A DNA stretch of 64,000 bases from Clostridia bacterium (GCA_017501255.1 JAFVXE010000018.1:113950-177949); one strand, 5' to 3'. Counted from the first letter of the stretch, positions 6,036 to 15,026 are shown. Numbers and translations are program-made. The notes: generated by a model from the letters alone, not told the origin.

Positions 6036-9020
6036 ATGAAGAAATCCTGTATCCGTTTGTTGATCGGGGTGCTGCTGACCGTCCTGCTGCCATGGGCGGC
6101 AATGGCGCAGGCACCGGCAGATCATCAACCCTATGTAACAACTGTATACAACGAGCGCAATGGTTTGCCCACCGGCGAGGCCAATGTGGTGTATCAGACT
6201 GCTGACCACTATATCTGGATTGGCAGCTATGGCGGTCTGGTGCGCTATGACGGCTCCAACTTCCGCAATTTCAGCCAGGAGGGACTCATCGCTTCCTCCT
6301 CCATCCGTGCCATTCTGGAGGATGCGGAAGGCCGCCTGTGGGTGGGTACCAACGATGCGGGCCTGTTCCTGTATGCGGATGGGGCGTTCACCCGCATTCC
6401 TGAAACCGGCAGCCCGGTATTTTCCTGTGTCCGTTCACTGGCCCAGGGAAAGGACGGCACCATTTACGCCGCTTCCTCCTCCGGCCTTGCCATTGTGCAG
6501 GATGGGGTGCTGACCCCGGTGGAGGATCATCCCCTGCTGACAGGGCAAACCGTGTACAGCCTGGGCGTGGATGCCCACGGGCGCATCTGGGCTGCCCTGA
6601 ACGATTGGCAATGCGCCGTGGTGGAGGGTTCCTCGGTGCTGGGTATTGTTACCTCCCAGCAGATTTTCCCGGAAGGGCAGCAGATTTATGCCGTTGCTTC
6701 CGATGACGAGGGCTGCATTTATCTGGGCACCTATCAGAACGCCGTGGCCCGGGTTTCCTTCCCCGAAGCGGCTTTTGACCCGGCCACCTTCACCGTGGAA
6801 ACCTTCCTGACCGGTGATGTAACCATCCACAATGCCCTGTCCGTCACCGATGACGGACACATTCTGGTGTGCGGTCAGCTGGGCTTTGCCTGGCTGAACC
6901 CGGAAGGCCAGCTGCGTCAGTTTGGCGAGGAAGCCCATGCCGCTGCCCTCAACAGCGCCATCATGGACTACGAGGGCAATTTCTGGCTGGCTTCCGGCAA
7001 CTATGGCGTAATCAAATACAGCGTGGGCTGCTTTGAAACCCCCAACCACACCGCCGGTCTGACCGATGTGGCGGTCAACACCATCGCCCTGCAGGCAGGA
7101 CAGTACTTTTTGGGCTTGGACAACGGACTGTTGATTTTCGATGAGAACTGGCAGCCGGTGACCAACGCCCTGACCGAAAGCCTGGAAGGCATCCGCATCC
7201 GTCAGGTGCTGGCGGATCAAAACGGCAAAGTCTGGCTGGCCACCTATTCCAATTTCGGCACCATCTGCTACGACCCGGCGGATGAAAGCTTCATCTACTA
7301 CGACCAGACCGCCGGTCTTGACGACTGCTGGACCCGCACCCTTCTGGAACTCAGCGACGGTTCCATCGCTGCCGGTACCTCCAACGGCTTCCACATCCTC
7401 CGGGACGGCAAGAGCATCGCTCACTATGATCAGGGCGAAGGCCTTAACAACACCGTTATTCTCTGCATGGTGGAAACCAGCGACGGCACCCTGTACATTG
7501 GCACCGACGGCGGCGGTCTATATACCCTGAAAGGCCGGACGCTGACCCACTACGGCGCTGCCCACGGCCTGAACGAGGGCGTGGTGCTGCGCATCCTGCC
7601 GGATGAAGAAAACAACGCCCTGTTCCTGAGCGCAGGCAGCAGCCTGTATTACTTCCAGAACGGCCAGTTCCGCAAGCTGGAGAATTTCAACAAGGCTCCC
7701 GGCAGTATTTTCGATTTCTACCTGCGGGATGGGCGGCTGTGGCTTTTGCAGAACAACGGCTTGTTGGTGCTGGACAAAGCCCAGCTGCTCAGCGGTGAAT
7801 ACACCGAGGCCATTACCCACTCATTCGGCCACGGTCTCACCGGCAGCCTGAACGCCAACACCTGGAACCATCTGACCGAGGATGGACGGCTGTACCTTTC
7901 CACCCGCAGCGGCATCAGCATCTTTGGCTTCAAGGATGTGGAAAACACGCTGCCCAGCGGCATCATCAACGATATTCAGGTGGACGGCGAAGTGTTTGAG
8001 CATCCGGATGTGATCCGGCTCAGCAGCGACGCCCGCCGCATCACCATCGATTTTGCCATGCTTTCCTTCACCGATACCAGCCAAAGCCGCATCGCCTACT
8101 GGCTGGAAGGGCTGGATGTGGAGGAAACCCTGGTGGACGGCCGCAAAAACGGCTCCATCAGCTACACCAACCTGCCCGGCGGCACCTATACCTTCCATAT
8201 GCGGGTCTTCAACCCGGAAACCCCGGCAAAAGCCCACGAATATCAGGTATCCATCGTCAAGGAAAAGAAGCTGGTTGAACGGGTCTGGTTCTGGCTGGCC
8301 CTGTCGCTGGGCTTTGCCGCATTGGTGGCCGCCATCATCGCCACCGTAAGCCATCTGCGCCACAAAGCCCGCATCCGCCGGATGCACGAGCGTCAGCAGG
8401 AATTGCAGGCCATTTTGGTACAGTCCCTGCAGGTGTTCGCCCGGGTTATTGACGCAAAGGATCCTTACACCAACGGTCACTCCATCCGGGTGGCTCAGTA
8501 TGCCCGGGAATTGGCTCGCCGCATGGGGCTGCCGGAGGAGGAGCAGGAGCGCATCTACTACATTGCGCTGCTCCACGACATCGGCAAGATCGGCATTCCC
8601 GACAACATCCTCAACAAGCAGGGTTCCCTCACGCCGGAGGAACGGGCGGTTATCCAGACCCATCCTTCCGTGGGCGGTCAGGTGCTCAAAAACTTCACCG
8701 CTCTGGAAGACATCGACGATGGCGCCCGTTATCACCATGAGCGTTACGACGGCGAGGGCTACTGCGAAGGCCTCAAGGGCAAGGAAATCCCGCTGGTGGC
8801 CCGCATCATCGGCGTGGCAGACAGCTACGATGCCATGTCCAGCGACCGCTGCTACCGTCCCGCCCTCAGCCGGGAGAAGATTGTGGAAGAGCTGACCAGC
8901 TGTTCCGGCACCCAGTTTGACCCGGAGATCGTGCCCTATATGCTGGCAATGATCGAGGATGGCGTGGTGCCTGCCCAGCAGAGCCCGGAGCAGGATGACG
9001 GACTGAAGCTGAATCGATGA
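6036..9020 (+). CDS. Beta-propeller sensor with cytoplasmic HD-GYP phosphodiesterase domain
   Basis: 994 residues. A signal peptide (1-25, cleavage after AMAQA) is followed by about 640 residues of ligand-binding propeller repeats (two-component regulator propeller type; IWIGSYGGLVRYDG, LWVGTNDAGLFLY), a Y_Y_Y-type beta domain (about 690-755), one membrane helix (about 764-785), a short linker and an HD-GYP domain (815-985). Catalytic motifs are HDIGKIGIPD (847-856), HHERYDGEGY (900-909) and ARIIGVADSYDAM. The third residue of the GYP motif is Cys (GYC). HD-GYP proteins hydrolyse cyclic di-GMP; here an external signal, perhaps a glycan, would control it. The propeller/Y_Y_Y part is the one usually attached to kinases in Bacteroidetes. 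Confidence 0.92.
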   Translation: MKKSCIRLLIGVLLTVLLPWAAMAQAPADHQPYVTTVYNERNGLPTGEANVVYQTADHYIWIGSYGGLVRYDGSNFRNFSQEGLIASSSIRAILEDAEGRLWVGTNDAGLFLYADGAFTRIPETGSPVFSCVRSLAQGKDGTIYAASSSGLAIVQDGVLTPVEDHPLLTGQTVYSLGVDAHGRIWAALNDWQCAVVEGSSVLGIVTSQQIFPEGQQIYAVASDDEGCIYLGTYQNAVARVSFPEAAFDPATFTVETFLTGDVTIHNALSVTDDGHILVCGQLGFAWLNPEGQLRQFGEEAHAAALNSAIMDYEGNFWLASGNYGVIKYSVGCFETPNHTAGLTDVAVNTIALQAGQYFLGLDNGLLIFDENWQPVTNALTESLEGIRIRQVLADQNGKVWLATYSNFGTICYDPADESFIYYDQTAGLDDCWTRTLLELSDGSIAAGTSNGFHILRDGKSIAHYDQGEGLNNTVILCMVETSDGTLYIGTDGGGLYTLKGRTLTHYGAAHGLNEGVVLRILPDEENNALFLSAGSSLYYFQNGQFRKLENFNKAPGSIFDFYLRDGRLWLLQNNGLLVLDKAQLLSGEYTEAITHSFGHGLTGSLNANTWNHLTEDGRLYLSTRSGISIFGFKDVENTLPSGIINDIQVDGEVFEHPDVIRLSSDARRITIDFAMLSFTDTSQSRIAYWLEGLDVEETLVDGRKNGSISYTNLPGGTYTFHMRVFNPETPAKAHEYQVSIVKEKKLVERVWFWLALSLGFAALVAAIIATVSHLRHKARIRRMHERQQELQAILVQSLQVFARVIDAKDPYTNGHSIRVAQYARELARRMGLPEEEQERIYYIALLHDIGKIGIPDNILNKQGSLTPEERAVIQTHPSVGGQVLKNFTALEDIDDGARYHHERYDGEGYCEGLKGKEIPLVARIIGVADSYDAMSSDRCYRPALSREKIVEELTSCSGTQFDPEIVPYMLAMIEDGVVPAQQSPEQDDGLKLNR

Positions 9021-9055
9021 AACAACTGGTTTATCCCAAAGTGAACAGATAAACG

Positions 9056-9092
9056 AACCGCCCGTCCCGGGGATACCGGGATGGGCGGTTTG
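9056..9092 (+). terminator. Terminator hairpin abutting the 207-bp element
   Basis: AACCGCCCGTCCCGG (9056-9070) pairs with 9076-9090, one G-U pair, loop GGATA, ending GGTTT. It ends the HD-GYP transcript. The right end of a structured repeat (9093-9295, inverted) begins at its outer edge. Confidence 0.75.
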
Positions 9093-9295
9093 CACTTGTA
9101 ATAAACTCCGGGAGGTATCGGAGGGGCGCACCCCTCCGATTGTCTTCCGAAACCAGCGGCGTGTACGGTGGTTTCGGAACCCTTGCGCAGCAAGGGGTTC
9201 CTATCACCGTTTGCCGCCCGGCGAGCCGCAGGCTCGTAGGCAAACGGTGCAAACTCGTTGAAAAAGCCGCCGCAGGCGTGTTTTTCAACGATCTG
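9093..9295 (-). repeat. Structured ~205-bp element, copy A (inverted, diverged)
   Basis: Read on the minus strand, this is the same element as at 53551-53757 and 55565-55772. It starts CAGATCGTTGAAAAA and contains in order the stem CGTTGAAAAA/TTTTTCAACG, the stem CCGTTTGCC/GGCAAACGG around GAGCC/GGCTC, an arm around CCTTGCTGCGCAAGG, the stem CCGAAACCA/TGGTTTCGG and a GGAGGGG/CCCCTCC hairpin. The right end is degenerate and touches the terminator at 9056-9092. Stem sequences differ from the other copies but stay paired. Confidence 0.85.
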
Positions 9296-9296
9296 G

Positions 9297-9377
9297 CCAA
9301 AGGGCTCTGCCCTTTGAAAACCCGGCAAGAGGCCTTGCCTCCTGCACCTCTTTCTTGCGCCCATTTCATGGGCGCAA
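9297..9377 (+). repeat. Three-hairpin intergenic module
   Basis: Hairpins CAAAGGG/CCCTTTG (9298-9316), GAGG/CCTC and GCGCCCATTTCATGGGCGC (9357-9375), joined by ACCCGGC- and CACC-type linkers. It belongs to the family also found after DUF1015, uvrC, pth, mfd and dnaA. Nothing coding is visible between 9021 and 9408. Confidence 0.75.
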
Positions 9378-9408
9378 CAAGGGATGAATATCTACCTCTT
9401 TTCCACCT

Positions 9409-11355
9409 TCACTCCAGATCAAAAATACCGCCTTCCAGCGCACTGCGGGCCGCCAGAATATACTTGCTGGTATCCAGCGGGTCCACGCTTCTGCGGGCCG
9501 CCGTTGCGCCCAATTCCAACGGGCATTCCCGATAGCCGTGAAGCGCCACGCTCATGCCGCCCCTGCCGCCGGTGGCCGCTGCCAGCGTGGCGGCATAGTC
9601 CATGCTGCTTTCCACCGGCACCAGAGCCGTCAGAATCACCCGGTCACCCTGGGTGATGGTGGCGGTTACCTCGCCACGCATCAAAGCCACATCGCTCATC
9701 ACCCAACCCACGCATTCCGCAGGCAGCAGGAAACGAATGGACAGAATGGGTTCCAGCAGCACATTCCCGGCACGCTGAAGGCCATCCTGAATGCCCATGG
9801 GCGTTGCCACGATAAAATCCAGCGGATGGGTGTGCCATTGATGGCTGTTGCCCTCGGTGAGGGTGATCTTCACATCCGTCACCTGCCAGCCCAGCCGCCC
9901 TTGATTCAACGCCAGCGGCAATGCCTGCTCCACCTGATGCTGGTAATGCAGGCTCAATTCCCGTACCGGCACCTCCGATGCAAAGGTAACGCCGCTGCCC
10001 CGGGGCGCAGGTTCCATGCGGAACCGCATGATGGCCCAGCAGGGCTTGGGCATGGTATAGGCCACAAAACCCTCGGTGGCACGGGCGATGGTTTCCCGGT
10101 AGATCACCGCCGGTTTGGAGAACCGCACCCCCAGCCCGAAGCGGGTTTTCAGCTCTTCTTCCAAAATTTCCAGCTGAATGGCGCCCATCACGTGCAGTTG
10201 CAGCTGGTTCAGGGAACGGGTATAGGTAGCCTTCAGCAGCGGATCCTCGCCGGTGAGGGTCATCAGCGCAGCCCGCAGGTCGTTCATTTTCTCCGGGGAC
10301 TCAGGGATGGCCTGTACCGTCATCAGCGGCGTGCGCAGACGGCCCGGTTCCACCCGGCGGGGCAGCAAAGTGCCATCGCCCAGCACATGACCGATGGCCA
10401 CATCCCCAAGCCCATACACAATGCCGATCTCACCGGCTTGCAATGCGCCTGCGTCCTGGCCCGCCACATTGCGGATCTGTGTGATCTTCCGCTGCACCAG
10501 CTTTTCTTCGCCGGTGAGGGGATCCATGCCCGCAGGCAGGTTCAGGGCCGCCCGGTTTTCCAGTTTGCCGCTGTACAGCCGCACCCACACGCCGCGGCCC
10601 AGCATCCGATCCTGCTGGGCGGCAAACACCACGCCGCACAGCGCAGCGGACAGGTCACCCGCAGGGGGCGGCAGACAATCCACCATGGCATCCAGCACCG
10701 CTTCCACACCCTCATCCCGAAGGGCGGAACCTTTCAGGGCCGGGTAGATCTCGCCCCGGCGGGACAGGGTCAGCAGTTTATTGGTCCTCTCCTCCTTGGC
10801 AGGTTCCTGGCCGGAAAGATACCGTTCCATCAGATCGTCATCCAGATTGCACAGGGCTTCCAGCAGAGCCTCTTCATCCCACAGGGGCGCAATGTCCGCA
10901 GAAAGAAGCCTGCGTGCGCCATCCAAAGCCGCTTCCGCATCCGCTCCCTCCCTGTCCAGCTTGTTGAAAAACAGCACCGTGGGGATCTTCTGCTCCCGAA
11001 GGGCATGGAACAGCGCCTCGGTCTGGGGCTGTACGCCCTCTACGCCGCAGATGACCAGCACAGCAGCATCCAACGCCCACAGGGAACGCTCCACCTCGGC
11101 GGAAAAATCCACGTGGCCGGGGGTGTCAATGAGATGAATGGCCGTATCCCGCCACATCATGCGCACGCAGGTGGCCTTGACCGAGATGCCCCGCCGCTGT
11201 TCAATGGGCAGATTGTCCGTGTGGGCCGTGCCCTGATCCACGCTGCCCCGCTGCCGGATAGCTCCGGCATGGGCCAGAAGTTGCTCGGACAGGGTGGTTT
11301 TCCCGGCGTCCACATGGGCGAAAATGCCGATATTCCGGATGTTTTGCTGCATCAT
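9409..11355 (-). CDS. Ribosomal-protection-type translation GTPase (TetM/EF-G-like)
   Basis: 648 residues, close to the ~640 of Tet(M)/Tet(O). The GTPase domain has AHVDAGKTTL (13-22), a switch region with RRGIS, DTPGH (77-81) and NKLD (131-134). EF-G-like domains II-V follow, ending HGYRECPLELGATAARRSVDP. The family removes tetracycline or related ligands from the ribosomal A site, or remodels stalled ribosomes. Sequence divergence and a chromosomal operon with an EamA transporter, without mobile-element context, argue for a housekeeping translation factor rather than an acquired resistance gene. Its ATG overlaps the stop of the transporter gene (ATGA). Actual tetracycline protection cannot be judged from sequence. 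Confidence 0.88.
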   Translation of the reverse strand: MMQQNIRNIGIFAHVDAGKTTLSEQLLAHAGAIRQRGSVDQGTAHTDNLPIEQRRGISVKATCVRMMWRDTAIHLIDTPGHVDFSAEVERSLWALDAAVLVICGVEGVQPQTEALFHALREQKIPTVLFFNKLDREGADAEAALDGARRLLSADIAPLWDEEALLEALCNLDDDLMERYLSGQEPAKEERTNKLLTLSRRGEIYPALKGSALRDEGVEAVLDAMVDCLPPPAGDLSAALCGVVFAAQQDRMLGRGVWVRLYSGKLENRAALNLPAGMDPLTGEEKLVQRKITQIRNVAGQDAGALQAGEIGIVYGLGDVAIGHVLGDGTLLPRRVEPGRLRTPLMTVQAIPESPEKMNDLRAALMTLTGEDPLLKATYTRSLNQLQLHVMGAIQLEILEEELKTRFGLGVRFSKPAVIYRETIARATEGFVAYTMPKPCWAIMRFRMEPAPRGSGVTFASEVPVRELSLHYQHQVEQALPLALNQGRLGWQVTDVKITLTEGNSHQWHTHPLDFIVATPMGIQDGLQRAGNVLLEPILSIRFLLPAECVGWVMSDVALMRGEVTATITQGDRVILTALVPVESSMDYAATLAAATGGRGGMSVALHGYRECPLELGATAARRSVDPLDTSKYILAARSALEGGIFDLE

Positions 11356-12281
11356 ATGGATTCCTCCTGTTGTACAGGCTGCCGCTGCACGCCCCAGATA
11401 CCGATGACAATCACCGCCGAAGCCACAAGCTGCACCCAGCCGAAGGGTTCTCCCAGAAAGATGACCCCTGCCAGCAGAGAGATCACCGTGGTCAGGTTAC
11501 AGAAGACCGTTGCCTGTGCCACCGGCAGCTCCGTATTGGCATAGTTCAGCATCAGGAAAGCCACCACCGAGCTGAGGCCCGCCAGATAGAGAATGGCTGC
11601 AACGAAGGAGCTTTCCGCAAGGGGCGCAGTCAGCAGATAGATATCGCAGCGGGTTTCCCACAGGGCCAGGCCGGTGAACACCGCCGCACCCACCAGCATC
11701 ATCACCCAGGTGCGTTCCAGCGCAGAAAACTGCCCGGACAGGCGGCGGCTCATCAGGTTGAATACCACGGCGGAAGCCACCGCTCCCAGCAAAAGCACAA
11801 CCCCCAGCGGTTCAACCGTCCCCTGAGCGCTTTGGCGCAGGGTCATCACCACCACACCGGCAATGGACAGCAGCGCAAACCCCACCTGCGCCGGCCGGGG
11901 TTTTTCCCTGAGAAATACGGCCCCGAAGGCCAGCGCTGCAATGGGAATCAGCGCAATGATCACCCCGGAAAAGGTGGCGTTGGTCAGGCTGATGCCGTAG
12001 CTTTCGCACAGAAAATAGCACACCGGCTGAAACAGGCCCAGCAGCAACAGCCAGCCCATGCCCTGCCAGCCCAGCCGGAAACGGAGCCAGCCCTGCCGTT
12101 TGCGCATGGCTGCCCAGAGCGCCACCAGCGTCAGCAGCGCAAAAGCCGCCAAGAAGCGGTACATCAGCATCACAAAGGGCGTTGCGCTGGTGAGGGCGAT
12201 ACGGGAAAACAAAAAGCTGAAACCGAAGATACCGTTGCCGATGGCGGCGGCGATGATTCCCCGGCGTTTGTTCTTTGGCAT
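11352..12281 (-). CDS. EamA/DMT-family transporter
   Basis: 309 residues with about ten membrane helices in two homologous EamA halves. The N-terminus IIAAAIGNGIFGFSFLFSRIAL and the second-half motif NLTTVISLLAGVIFLGEP are typical. Such proteins export small metabolites or drugs; the substrate is unknown. It is the first gene of the operon behind a near-consensus promoter and is translationally coupled to the ribosomal-protection-type GTPase. This pairing could mean export plus target protection against the same inhibitor (inference). Confidence 0.9.
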   Translation of the reverse strand: MPKNKRRGIIAAAIGNGIFGFSFLFSRIALTSATPFVMLMYRFLAAFALLTLVALWAAMRKRQGWLRFRLGWQGMGWLLLLGLFQPVCYFLCESYGISLTNATFSGVIIALIPIAALAFGAVFLREKPRPAQVGFALLSIAGVVVMTLRQSAQGTVEPLGVVLLLGAVASAVVFNLMSRRLSGQFSALERTWVMMLVGAAVFTGLALWETRCDIYLLTAPLAESSFVAAILYLAGLSSVVAFLMLNYANTELPVAQATVFCNLTTVISLLAGVIFLGEPFGWVQLVASAVIVIGIWGVQRQPVQQEESI

Positions 12282-12320
12282 GGGGATACGTTCCTTTCCT
12301 GATGGGGTCTGCTGATACCC

Positions 12321-12348
12321 ATCATACCGGATGGGGCGGGTTTGTCAA
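12321..12348 (-). promoter_or_regulatory. Near-consensus promoter of the EamA-GTPase operon
   Basis: On the minus strand, TTGACA (12348-12343), 16-base spacer, TATGAT (12326-12321), 40 bases before the ATG. Confidence 0.8.
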
Positions 12349-12398
12349 GGGAATGGGGAAAAAGAATTGAGTGCAATGCAAAAAAGAATTCTCCAGAC

Positions 12399-12443
12399 AG
12401 CAACCCCCCGGCAGGCGGTTTTCGCACCTGCCGGGGGGTTGCT
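12399..12443 (-). terminator. Terminator of the FUSC-like gene
   Basis: A perfect 17-bp GC-rich stem (12399-12415 with 12427-12443) 13 bases past the stop. On the minus strand a T-rich stretch (TTCTTTTTTG) follows at a short distance. Confidence 0.7.
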
Positions 12444-12456
12444 GGTACATCTGCAT

Positions 12457-13167
12457 TTATTCTGCTGTCACGGGCGCTTGATCTGCGGTTGAGGGCTCCT
12501 GTGCTTCAATGGCTTCTGCCGATTCATTTTCCACCGGCTGCTCCGCTACCTCCATCATGGCCTGCACCGTTTCCATATCCGGGGCCTCATGATGGTCGGG
12601 GTGATAGCCGTGGGCCCCGGCATGATAGTTGGCACGCCAGCGGGCAATGCGGTATTTCCACGTTTGCAGACCGCCCCTGGGAATGAGCCAGCTGACCGCC
12701 AGCGCCGCAAACACGCCGATGGTGGTATCGAAAATGCGGTTGAGGGCGTAGGAAACATAGGTATCCACCGGGGTGTTGAACAGAAGGATGCACAGCACCA
12801 CGCCGCCGGGCTGCACGCCGCCCAGCCAGAACACCTGACAGAGCATCACCAGCAGCACCACGCCCACAAAGGTGAAGGCCGTCAGCAGCAGGGTGTGGTG
12901 ACCATCCGGCACAAACACCAGATACAGCCGGAACAGCACCATGCCCAACAGGCCGCCTAAAATGGTGCCGTACAGGCGGTTGCCGCCGCCGTTCTTATAG
13001 CCGTCCTCCGTGCCGGTGCCCATGCCGAAGATGGCGCCGATGCAGGCAAAGGCAGGGCTGCGGTCCCAAAAATAATAGAAAAAGGCGCACAGGGCAGCGG
13101 CAAGGGCAGTTTTGATGGTGCGCATACCGGGCTTGGGGGGCATATGGAGGGAGGATTTGATGTGCAT
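12457..13167 (-). CDS. FUSC/aromatic-acid-exporter-like membrane protein
   Basis: 236 residues. The ATG at 13167 (MHIKSSLHMP) has CAGGAGG eight bases upstream; 17 further in-frame codons upstream are not used. About six membrane helices in residues 14-160 carry FUSC-type motifs: FACIGAIFGMGTG after helix 1 and NRIFDTTIGVFAALAVSWLIP at the end of the membrane part. The last 70 residues are a hydrophilic, acidic cytoplasmic tail (EQPVENESAEAIEAQEPS). Related proteins export aromatic acids or act as uncharacterised pores. Lies directly downstream of the tRNA-Arg gene on the same strand but behind that gene's terminator. Confidence 0.75.
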   Translation of the reverse strand: MHIKSSLHMPPKPGMRTIKTALAAALCAFFYYFWDRSPAFACIGAIFGMGTGTEDGYKNGGGNRLYGTILGGLLGMVLFRLYLVFVPDGHHTLLLTAFTFVGVVLLVMLCQVFWLGGVQPGGVVLCILLFNTPVDTYVSYALNRIFDTTIGVFAALAVSWLIPRGGLQTWKYRIARWRANYHAGAHGYHPDHHEAPDMETVQAMMEVAEQPVENESAEAIEAQEPSTADQAPVTAE

Positions 13168-13200
13168 GGCGGGTGGCCTCCTGTGGGGGATGGATAAAGA

Positions 13201-13225
13201 AAAACCGTTGCATTGCAACGGTTTT
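13201..13225 (-). terminator. Terminator of tRNA-Arg
   Basis: AAAACCGTT (13201-13209) pairs with AACGGTTTT (13217-13225). Read on the minus strand it follows the tRNA 3' end by two bases and ends in TTTTTC. Confidence 0.75.
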
Positions 13226-13227
13226 CT

Positions 13228-13304
13228 TGGTGACCCCGGCGGGATTCGAACCCACGACCTTTTGATTCGTAGTCAAACACTCTATCCAGCTGAGCTACGA
13301 GGCC
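13228..13304 (-). tRNA. tRNA-Arg (anticodon ACG)
   Basis: A 77-base minus-strand gene with encoded CCA. Acceptor arms GGCCTCG and CGGGGTC pair with two G-U pairs. The D arm is GCTC/GAGT-like, the anticodon loop TTGACTACGAATCAA gives ACG, and the T arm GTGGGTTCGAATCCCGC is canonical. It has its own promoter and terminator. ACG, with A34 edited to inosine, reads CGU, CGC and CGA. A 38-bp piece of this gene recurs at 15102-15139. Confidence 0.97.
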
Positions 13305-13339
13305 ACATACCGACTGAGTTTCCTCAAATCAGCTTGATT

Positions 13340-13368
13340 ATTATAGCAAACTCATTTTGAAATTTCAA
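13340..13368 (-). promoter_or_regulatory. Promoter of tRNA-Arg
   Basis: On the minus strand, TTGAAA (13368-13363), 17-base spacer, TATAAT (13345-13340), 36 bases before the mature 5' end. The -35 is embedded in the palindrome TTGAAATTTCAA. Confidence 0.8.
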
Positions 13369-13521
13369 CCCCTTTTTGCAAAAAAGTTTCAGTTTTTTTG
13401 TATCCATTCCCCGGCTTTTTCAACCGTTCCGCTTTTGTTGAACCGCAAAGGAAACAGAATCATTTTTTCCGGCCCCATCCAAAAAGAACCGCAGGAAAAC
13501 CATATGGCCGCCAAAACGCTC

Positions 13522-13550
13522 TTGTTCCAAACGGGAAAACGGGATACAAT
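13522..13550 (+). promoter_or_regulatory. Promoter of the sodium symporter
   Basis: TTGTTC, 17-base spacer, TACAAT. The rest of 13369-13622 is AT-rich leader without a supported gene. Confidence 0.65.
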
Positions 13551-13622
13551 AAACACCGTGCCTGTACTGGAGAATACCCGGTATCAGGGCCTATGAAAAC
13601 CCATTTCCCGGGAGGTTCACCC

Positions 13623-15026
13623 ATGACGAACGCAACGGAAAAACGCAGCAGCTTTACCGGTTCCATCGGCTTTGTGCTGGCAGCCGCCGGCAGTGCCGTG
13701 GGGCTGGGCAACATCTGGCGTTTCCCTTATCTTGCGGCCAAGGATGGCGGCGGCCTGTTCCTTTTGTGCTATCTGGTGCTGACGCTCACCTTCGGTTTTG
13801 CTTTGCTGACCACGGAAATCGCCATCGGCCGCAAAACCGGCCAGAGCGCCCTGACCGCCTACGGCGCACTGCACAGCCGCTTTGGCTGGCTGGGCGGCAT
13901 CGCCAGCGCCGTGCCTGCCATCATTCTGCCCTACTACTGCGTCATCGGCGGCTGGGTGCTCAAGTATCTGGCGGCATTCCTCACCGGCGGCAGCCAGGCC
14001 GCCATGGCGGACGGTTACTTTACCGGCTTCATCACCGCCCAGTGGAGTCCCATCATCTGGTTTGTCCTGTTCCTGCTGGCTACCTGCGCCGTGGTGTACA
14101 TGGGCGTGAACAGCGGCATTGAACGGCTTTCCAAGATTCTGATGCCCATTCTGCTGGTGATGATTCTGGCCATCTCCCTGTTCTCCCTCTCCCTGACCCA
14201 CACGGATGATGCCGGCGTGACCCGCACCGGTCTGGAAGGCTTCCGGGTTTATGTGGTGCCGAATTTTGAGGGCATCACCCTGCGCAAATTCATGGTGGTG
14301 CTGATGGATGCCCTGGGCCAATTGTTCTATTCCATCAGCGTTGCCATGGGCATCATGATCGCCTACGGCTCCTATGTGAAGAAGGAGACCAATCTGGTCA
14401 AATCCGTCAACCAGATCGAGATTTTCGATACCATTGTTGCGTTTCTGGCCGGTCTGATGATCGTGCCCGCCGTGTACACCTTTCAGGGCACCGAGGGCAT
14501 GGCCGCCGGCCCCAGCCTGATGTTCATCTCCCTGCCCCGGGTGTTCGGCGCTATGGGCAGCATCGGCACGGCGGTGGGCATTGTGTTTTTCCTGATGGTG
14601 TTCTTCGCCGCCCTCACCTCCTCCGTATCCATCATGGAGGCAGTGGTTGCCGGTCTGGTGGACCGTTTCCACGCAGGGCGCAGGAAAGTCACCCTCGGCG
14701 TGACAGCATTCACGCTGGCGGTGGGCCTGCTGGTATGCCTGGGCTACAACCTTCTGTACTTCGAGCTGCGTCTGCCCAACGATTCCGTGGGTCAGATACT
14801 GGATGTGCTGGACTACATCAGTAATTTCTGCCTGATGCCCATCGTGGCGCTGACCACCTGCATCCTCATCGGCTGGATTCTCAAGCCCCAGACCGTGCTG
14901 GACGAAGTGCGCATCGGCGGTTGTCACTTCCGCCGGGAAAAGCTGTATGTGGTGATGATCCGCTATATTGCGCCGATGCTGCTTTTGTTTTTGCTGTTGC
15001 AGGCGCTGGGCGTGGTGAAGCTATAA
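13623..15026 (+). CDS. Neurotransmitter:sodium symporter (NSS/SNF) family transporter
   Basis: 467 residues, about eleven membrane helices. The N-terminal motif FVLAAAGSAVGLGNIWRFPY is the hallmark of the family (helix 1 with unwound Na/substrate site), and NKSGG-like DGGGLFLL follows. GGGAGG lies nine bases before the ATG. Bacterial members (LeuT, MhsT) import amino acids or indoles with sodium. The gene is monocistronic with its own promoter and a strong terminator, and is bracketed by tRNA-Arg and a fragment of that tRNA, so it may have arrived as a small insertion. Confidence 0.95.
   Translation: MTNATEKRSSFTGSIGFVLAAAGSAVGLGNIWRFPYLAAKDGGGLFLLCYLVLTLTFGFALLTTEIAIGRKTGQSALTAYGALHSRFGWLGGIASAVPAIILPYYCVIGGWVLKYLAAFLTGGSQAAMADGYFTGFITAQWSPIIWFVLFLLATCAVVYMGVNSGIERLSKILMPILLVMILAISLFSLSLTHTDDAGVTRTGLEGFRVYVVPNFEGITLRKFMVVLMDALGQLFYSISVAMGIMIAYGSYVKKETNLVKSVNQIEIFDTIVAFLAGLMIVPAVYTFQGTEGMAAGPSLMFISLPRVFGAMGSIGTAVGIVFFLMVFFAALTSSVSIMEAVVAGLVDRFHAGRRKVTLGVTAFTLAVGLLVCLGYNLLYFELRLPNDSVGQILDVLDYISNFCLMPIVALTTCILIGWILKPQTVLDEVRIGGCHFRREKLYVVMIRYIAPMLLLFLLLQALGVVKL

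Noticed and set aside
9409..11355. Call as an acquired tetracycline resistance gene of the tet(M)/tet(W) class
   Set aside because: Protein is highly diverged, has the same composition as its neighbours, and lacks transposon or conjugative context; a chromosomal translation factor of the same family is more likely.
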